Origin: Thermoplasmata archaeon
Lineage (GTDB): Archaea > Thermoplasmatota > Thermoplasmata > Sysuiplasmatales > Sysuiplasmataceae
DNA length: 33,770 bases
Reading direction: 5' to 3'
NCBI GenBank assembly: GCA_021796895.1
Contig: JAKABN010000007.1
Location: 1 to 33,770, forward strand
The position numbers were made by a program, and so were the translations under genes. This document shows positions 29,305-33,770 of this stretch, piece by piece. Under the pieces are notes generated by a model, which worked only from the letters and a program-made list of their open reading frames with translations, did not search any database and was not told the origin of the DNA. Position 1 is the first letter of the stretch. Each line of letters starts with the position of its first letter.

Positions 29305-30066
29305 CTAACCCGGTATAGCCGGCTCCTTGAGCCAGTCATATCCCTTTTCCTCCAGCTCTTTGGCCAGTTCTCTTCCGCCGCTCTTCACTATTCTGCCGTC
29401 CACTACAACGTGAACGAACTGTGGAGTGATGTACTGCAGGAGCCGCTGGTAGTGTGTAACCAGCACCAGGCCGATGCCGGGGCCGGTCATGGTGTTAATG
29501 GCGTTTGAGACAATTTTGAGAGAATCGATGTCAAGACCACTGTCTGTCTCATCCAGTATTCCAAATTTTGGCTGCAGCACTGCCATCTGCAGTACCTCAG
29601 CCCTCTTCTTCTCGCCTCCGGAAAAACCTTCATTCAGAGAGCGGCCTATGAAATTCTCGTCAATGCCCAGAAGATTCACCTTCTCCTTCAGCAGCCTGAA
29701 GAACTTCGTCGGGCTGAGCTGGTTATCCGCGTGGGAGCCGTTGTAAGCTATCCTGAGAAAATTACCCAGCCTCACGCCGGGCACTTCAACGGGGTACTGG
29801 AAGCCGAGGAATAGGCCAATCTTCGCCCTCCTGTCCGGCGTCAGTGTCATGACGTCCTGGCCATCCAGCAGAACCTGACCCCCCGTCACATGATACTTCG
29901 GGTGACCCATCAGCGCATAGCTGAGCGTGCTCTTTCCGGAACCGTTTGGTCCCATGATTGCATGGATTTCCCCCTGCCTCACGGTAAGGTTGATTCCTTT
30001 GAGTATCTTTTTTCCCTCTATACTGACCTGCAGGTCCTTAATCACAAGTTCCGAAACCATTGCCAT
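29305..30066 (-). CDS. sufC: Fe-S cluster assembly ATPase SufC
   Basis: 253 aa; Walker A MGPNGSGKSTLSYALMGHPKY, signature FSGGEKKRAEVLQMAVLQPKFGILDETDSGLDIDSL. Confidence 0.95.
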   Translation of the reverse strand: MAMVSELVIKDLQVSIEGKKILKGINLTVRQGEIHAIMGPNGSGKSTLSYALMGHPKYHVTGGQVLLDGQDVMTLTPDRRAKIGLFLGFQYPVEVPGVRLGNFLRIAYNGSHADNQLSPTKFFRLLKEKVNLLGIDENFIGRSLNEGFSGGEKKRAEVLQMAVLQPKFGILDETDSGLDIDSLKIVSNAINTMTGPGIGLVLVTHYQRLLQYITPQFVHVVVDGRIVKSGGRELAKELEEKGYDWLKEPAIPG

Positions 30067-30122
30067 GTCTCCGTTTTGAAGGACTTTCGCCTGTGTGTGC
30101 TATTCGATAATGCATTTTCTAT

Positions 30123-30132
30123 TTAAACATAT
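30123..30132 (-). promoter_or_regulatory. TATA-box-like element for the suf operon
   Basis: ATGTTTAAATAG on the minus strand, ~57-66 nt upstream of the sufC start; AT-rich divergent intergenic region. Confidence 0.4.
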
Positions 30133-30138
30133 CTTAGT

Positions 30139-30166
30139 GTCTAAATTGCATAAAATTAATATAGAC
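30139..30166. promoter_or_regulatory. Candidate operator: spaced inverted repeat in the sufC / SufR-like intergenic region
   Basis: GTCTA aattgcataaaattaata TAGAC; half-sites ~23 bp centre to centre, overlapping the likely TATA of the divergent regulator. Confidence 0.35.
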
Positions 30167-30195
30167 ATGACTTGCTGAAGTCTTTCAGTGGAATA

Positions 30196-30828
30196 ATGGA
30201 TTCTGACCTCTCCATGCTTGGCGAATCGAAGGCGAAGATCATAGCTAGCCTTGGAGAAGGAGAGAAGACGGGCCAGCAGCTTGCGGGTCTGCTCGACGTG
30301 AACACGACTGCAGTCAGGGAACACATGGATGCCCTGGAAAGAATGGGCATCATTGCGTCACGTTTCGTCAATCTGGGCGTTGGAAGACCAAGGAAGGTGT
30401 ATCATCTCACTCCCCTTGGGGTTGAACTGCTTCCGAAACATTATGACACGCTGCTTAACGTGCTCATGAGAAAAATACACGAAAAGAGCGGAGATGTTCT
30501 TCTGAGCCAGCTCATCTCTGAGGTCGTCAGGGATTTCAACAGGGATGCAGATGAGGGAAGCAGGCTCCCGATCGAGGAGCGCATCAAGAAGGTTGTGGAT
30601 TTCCTGAACCTGATGGGTTTCATGGCCACTGTGGAGAAAGATGGAGAGAGAACGTTTGTGGTCAGGCACAACTGTATTTTCAACAAGACAGCAAAGCTCT
30701 TCTCGAGCGTGCTGTGTAACGAATGCGATACATCGTTTGTAAAGGAGCCAATAGGCAAGGCGGAAGTGGAACTCATCTCGTGTATAGGCAAAGGCGACAC
30801 ATCCTGCAAAAATCTCATAAAAACGTGA
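30196..30828 (+). CDS. SufR-like winged-helix regulator with C-terminal cysteine cluster (putative Fe-S sensor)
   Basis: wHTH KIIASLGEGEKTGQQLAGLLDVNTTAVREHMDALERMGIIASRFVNLGVGRPRKVYHLTPLG; C-terminal CIFNKTAKLFSSVLCNECDTSF...LISCIGKGDTSC. Start taken as ATG 30196; divergent to sufC. Confidence 0.85.
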   Translation: MDSDLSMLGESKAKIIASLGEGEKTGQQLAGLLDVNTTAVREHMDALERMGIIASRFVNLGVGRPRKVYHLTPLGVELLPKHYDTLLNVLMRKIHEKSGDVLLSQLISEVVRDFNRDADEGSRLPIEERIKKVVDFLNLMGFMATVEKDGERTFVVRHNCIFNKTAKLFSSVLCNECDTSFVKEPIGKAEVELISCIGKGDTSCKNLIKT

Positions 30829-30921
30829 AATGCGCAACGTAAACCGAGTGTGCTGTATGCAAAGGAATTCGAAATATGTTAAATAAGTCTTTTATACCCC
30901 TCTGTTTGATTTTGTAAGTGA

Positions 30922-31926
30922 ATGTATAAGCATACTCCGCTCAAGATTGGCGCAATTCTCATTGTCGCTGTGCTGCTGATTCCGCTTGCATATAGTTCCA
31001 TTGCCCGGGCGGATAACGGCCTCCAGGACAGGGAAGTTTCGGTGGATGCGTCAAATAACGGTTATTTCAGTATAGATTCGAAGGCACTGGCGCCAGCCGG
31101 CCATGGCAACGAGTTTGAGCTTGTTTTTGCAGGAAACACATTGCTTATGACATTCAGAAACAGCACGAATCAGCAGAATTCTTCGCTTGAATTTGCTATA
31201 ACGCTCAACAAACTCATCTACGATTCTGCTTCGGGAAGCAATCAGACGCTGATTGATTTCGGTGATTCGGGTTTCTCCCTGATGGACAGCAGCACTTTCA
31301 GCAGCATCGGCATGTCTATGCCATCCAGTTTAAACAGCACCTACAAGGAATTCGGAGTGTATGTGTTGCACGAGAACACATTATTTGCCATGATAGTCCA
31401 GGTCAACGGAGCCGCTTCCGCGGTGAAAACACCCGCAATGCAGAGCTCAATGATGACGCTTACACCCAATGAGGTGAAGCTGTCGTTCATAATAATCAAC
31501 ATGAGTTTGAACATGGCGCCCATGAATCAGCAGATGTCTGGAAACATATCGCTGCAGATGAAGATAAGTGCGCCCTCTGGAGTCCCTCCTGCAGTGTCCA
31601 CAAAACACGGCTTTGCACTTAACTTTACAGAAGGGAACAACTCAGGCTACTTCGCATGGAACAGGACGGCATACTTGTCAAACGGTGGCTTGCCATGGAC
31701 GAGAACTACGGTTGGATATTCGTTCTCCGGCCAGGAACTCACCCTGACATATCCTGCTGCCCAGAAGATATTGCATGACCCGACGATGGGGATAAGTGCG
31801 CAGACGATAATCTCAGCCGTAAACAGTGTGGTCAAGGCGGCCGGAAACATAATAATATACGGCATTGCTCTGACACTTGCAATCGTGCTGGTGGCGGCTT
31901 CGGCGGCATACAGGCGCAGGAACTGA
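30922..31926 (+). CDS. Exported protein with signal peptide and C-terminal TM anchor, unknown function
   Basis: MYKHTPLKIGAILIVAVLLIPLAYSSIARA signal; N/S-rich ectodomain; C-terminal AAGNIIIYGIALTLAIVLVAASAAYRRRN. CTTTTATAC element ~30 nt upstream. Confidence 0.75.
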   Translation: MYKHTPLKIGAILIVAVLLIPLAYSSIARADNGLQDREVSVDASNNGYFSIDSKALAPAGHGNEFELVFAGNTLLMTFRNSTNQQNSSLEFAITLNKLIYDSASGSNQTLIDFGDSGFSLMDSSTFSSIGMSMPSSLNSTYKEFGVYVLHENTLFAMIVQVNGAASAVKTPAMQSSMMTLTPNEVKLSFIIINMSLNMAPMNQQMSGNISLQMKISAPSGVPPAVSTKHGFALNFTEGNNSGYFAWNRTAYLSNGGLPWTRTTVGYSFSGQELTLTYPAAQKILHDPTMGISAQTIISAVNSVVKAAGNIIIYGIALTLAIVLVAASAAYRRRN

Positions 31927-31951
31927 GCCCGCACGGCCGGAAAGTGCAGGG

Positions 31952-32233
31952 ATGTCTCTTCTAAGCTTCGCGACAGTACAGAATTTCGTGGCGGCATGGG
32001 TCACGGTGGTCGCTTTCGTTCTATTCATCATATCCGTGCTTGCATTCAGGAAGAAGAGGAGCGGAAGAATAGCAATGGTTTGTATCGCTTTCCTTCTCTT
32101 CTTCATCCAGGGCATAATACTGACCTATGAGCTCTTCTCTCCAGTCTTCGCCCTTCCGGTGTTCTTCACTGCCGTAGGACTGATAGACATAGCAATATTG
32201 CTACTGATTTTCGGCGCAACGCTGAAGAGATAG
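31952..32233 (+). CDS. Small membrane protein (3 predicted TM)
   Basis: MSLLSFATVQNFVAAWVTVVAFVLFIISVLAFRKKRSGRIAMVCIAFLLFFIQGIILTYELFSPVFALPVFFTAVGLIDIAILLLIFGATLKR; ATG 31952 within ORF 31877..32233. Confidence 0.7.
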   Translation: MSLLSFATVQNFVAAWVTVVAFVLFIISVLAFRKKRSGRIAMVCIAFLLFFIQGIILTYELFSPVFALPVFFTAVGLIDIAILLLIFGATLKR

Positions 32234-32246
32234 AGGGGATGCTCAA

Positions 32247-32798
32247 ATGGAGGATGATATCCTCGAGTTGCAGACAAGGAAGCGGATATTTGAGGAAGTC
32301 TGCAAGTTTCCCGGCCTTCATCTCAGGGAGCTGGCGCGGCAGCTGGAACAGAGTGTTCCGCTTGTGGATTACCATCTCAATTCGCTTGAAAGACACGGAA
32401 TAGTCACCGCTATACTGGACGGACAGTACAAGCGTTATTACCCGAAGGACCCCATAGGCGCTGATTTAAAGAGAGACGCGCTTTCTCAGGATGAGAAGAG
32501 GACTATAGCACTGCTCAGGCAGAGAATACCGCTTCAGATTGTTCTCTTCATTTTGAAAAATGGCTCCGCGCAGCACAAGGACATGCTCCCGACAATGGGC
32601 ATTTCGCCCTCGACTCTGTCACATCATCTGAACAAGCTGGCAAGGAGAGGCATCATAACCAAAACTGCGACCGGGGAGGACAGAGGGTACAGGCTGGCCA
32701 GCGAGACGCAGACGATGCGCCTGCTTATGAGCTACGAACCGCCGCCAGGCACGATCGTGGACAGTTTCATCGAAATATGGGAAGAGCTGAGACAGTGA
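32247..32798 (+). CDS. Tandem winged-helix transcriptional regulator
   Basis: 183 aa with two wHTH units: GLHLRELARQLEQSVPLVDYHLNSLERHGIVTAI and KDMLPTMGISPSTLSHHLNKLARRGIITKTATGEDRGYRL. Confidence 0.85.
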   Translation: MEDDILELQTRKRIFEEVCKFPGLHLRELARQLEQSVPLVDYHLNSLERHGIVTAILDGQYKRYYPKDPIGADLKRDALSQDEKRTIALLRQRIPLQIVLFILKNGSAQHKDMLPTMGISPSTLSHHLNKLARRGIITKTATGEDRGYRLASETQTMRLLMSYEPPPGTIVDSFIEIWEELRQ

Positions 32799-32860
32799 GG
32801 CGCATGGCTTAAATAGACTCAAACTGTCTGATTCCTGCGCTGCCGGGAGAAGATGGTGAC

Positions 32861-33337
32861 ATGAAAATATCAATAGATGGCTGGGATGCGGGCATCAGAT
32901 TTGTTGCAGGGCATTTCCTGCCGTCCATTGAGAAGTGCAGCAGACTGCACGGGCACAACTATGCTCTGACCATAATACTGGAAGGGGAACCTGACAGGAA
33001 CGGCATAATACTCGATTTCATAAAACTGAAAGAGGCTGCGAGCAAGCTTATCGAAAAGATTGATCACAGGATGCTGCTGCCCGATTCGGGAAAATCCATG
33101 ACTGTAAGGCGCAGCGGCGATTCCATTTCAGTGCGTTTTGGCGGAAAACGCTATCAGTTTCCGGCATCGGATGTCGTTATGATGCCCCTGGAGAATGTGA
33201 GCGCGGAGGAGCTTTCGGCGTACTTTGCGGAGGAGCTTGCACGGAGCGGCATTTTCGGCTCAAACGTGAGGTCGGTTTCCGTCGGCGTTTCCGAGGGCAG
33301 GGGGCAGGAGGCATGGACAGAGCGGCACCTGGCGTGA
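32861..33337 (+). CDS. queD: 6-carboxy-tetrahydropterin synthase / PTPS family (QueD)
   Basis: 158 aa; [41 protein letters not shown]...IDHRMLLP. Confidence 0.88.
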   Translation: MKISIDGWDAGIRFVAGHFLPSIEKCSRLHGHNYALTIILEGEPDRNGIILDFIKLKEAASKLIEKIDHRMLLPDSGKSMTVRRSGDSISVRFGGKRYQFPASDVVMMPLENVSAEELSAYFAEELARSGIFGSNVRSVSVGVSEGRGQEAWTERHLA

Positions 33338-33770
33338 AAAAGGCAGTCCTGCTCCTTTCGGGCGGCCTCGATTCCACGACTGTAGCGGCCCTGCTGCATT
33401 CCGAGAACATGCCGTTCATAGTGCTGACAGTGGACTACGGACAGAGACACTCCAGGGAGATAGATGCCGCGCGCAGAATCGCGAGGCATTACGGCGCAGA
33501 ACAGATCGTCATGAAAATCGATTTTTCGGAAATAGGCGGCAGCGCACTGACTGATCAGGGCATCGATGTGCCGCGGGGTGGCACCACAGGCATACCCGTG
33601 ACTTACGTGCCTGCGAGAAACACGGTGTTCCTGTCCGTTGCGCTGGGAATAGCGGAGGCGAGGGAATGCGGACACATCTACGCAGGCGTCAACGCCGTTG
33701 ACTACAGCGGATACCCGGATTGCAGGCCAGAGTTCATAGACGCCTTCAACAGGATGGCTGCACTCGCCAC
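33313..33770 (+). CDS. queC: 7-cyano-7-deazaguanine synthase (QueC), partial at window end
   Basis: ATG 33313, overlapping que[65 protein letters not shown]...[44 protein letters not shown]. Confidence 0.93.
   Translation, partial: MDRAAPGVKKAVLLLSGGLDSTTVAALLHSENMPFIVLTVDYGQRHSREIDAARRIARHYGAEQIVMKIDFSEIGGSALTDQGIDVPRGGTTGIPVTYVPARNTVFLSVALGIAEARECGHIYAGVNAVDYSGYPDCRPEFIDAFNRMAALA

Noticed and set aside
1-33770. CRISPR arrays, tRNA/rRNA genes, transposases
   Set aside because: No repeat-spacer pattern, no convincing tRNA T-arm/cloverleaf and no transposase motifs were seen by eye; a tRNAscan/CRISPR finder run would be decisive.

Overview
This window looks like an uncultured archaeon, probably Thermoplasmata-like. 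That assignment is an inference from an archaeal-type ValRS, TATA-box promoters with very short leaders, paired wHTH regulators and QueD/QueC. Genes seen in order: (i) a minus-strand GlgE-type alpha-glucan module (glgB, glgE, partial treS); (ii) kdpABC followed by a stand-alone RAM/AsnC-type ligand-binding protein, with no kdpDE in the window; (iii) two membrane proteins, one distantly YhfC-protease-like; (iv) a large exported repeat-domain surface protein; (v) a SAM methyltransferase and ValRS; (vi) an FTR1-type permease, ThyX, an MFS transporter and another methyltransferase; (vii) a ~9 kb minus-strand SUF operon: sufC, sufU, cysM-like, a CysO/MoaD-like + E1/MoeB + rhodanese triple fusion, sufB, sufD, Rieske ferredoxin, sufS, JAMM peptidase, methyltransferase. 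A SufR-like regulator is divergent to it; (viii) exported and membrane proteins, a tandem wHTH regulator, queD and partial queC. The main discovery candidate is the SUF operon. It interleaves Fe-S cluster assembly with a complete ubiquitin-like sulfur-carrier cysteine pathway (CysO-like carrier, E1, rhodanese, PLP sulfhydrylase, JAMM). The carrier's Gly-Gly is internal because it is fused to its own E1, so it would need processing or a new mechanism. All calls come from reading the sequence and ORF translations; no database searches were run.
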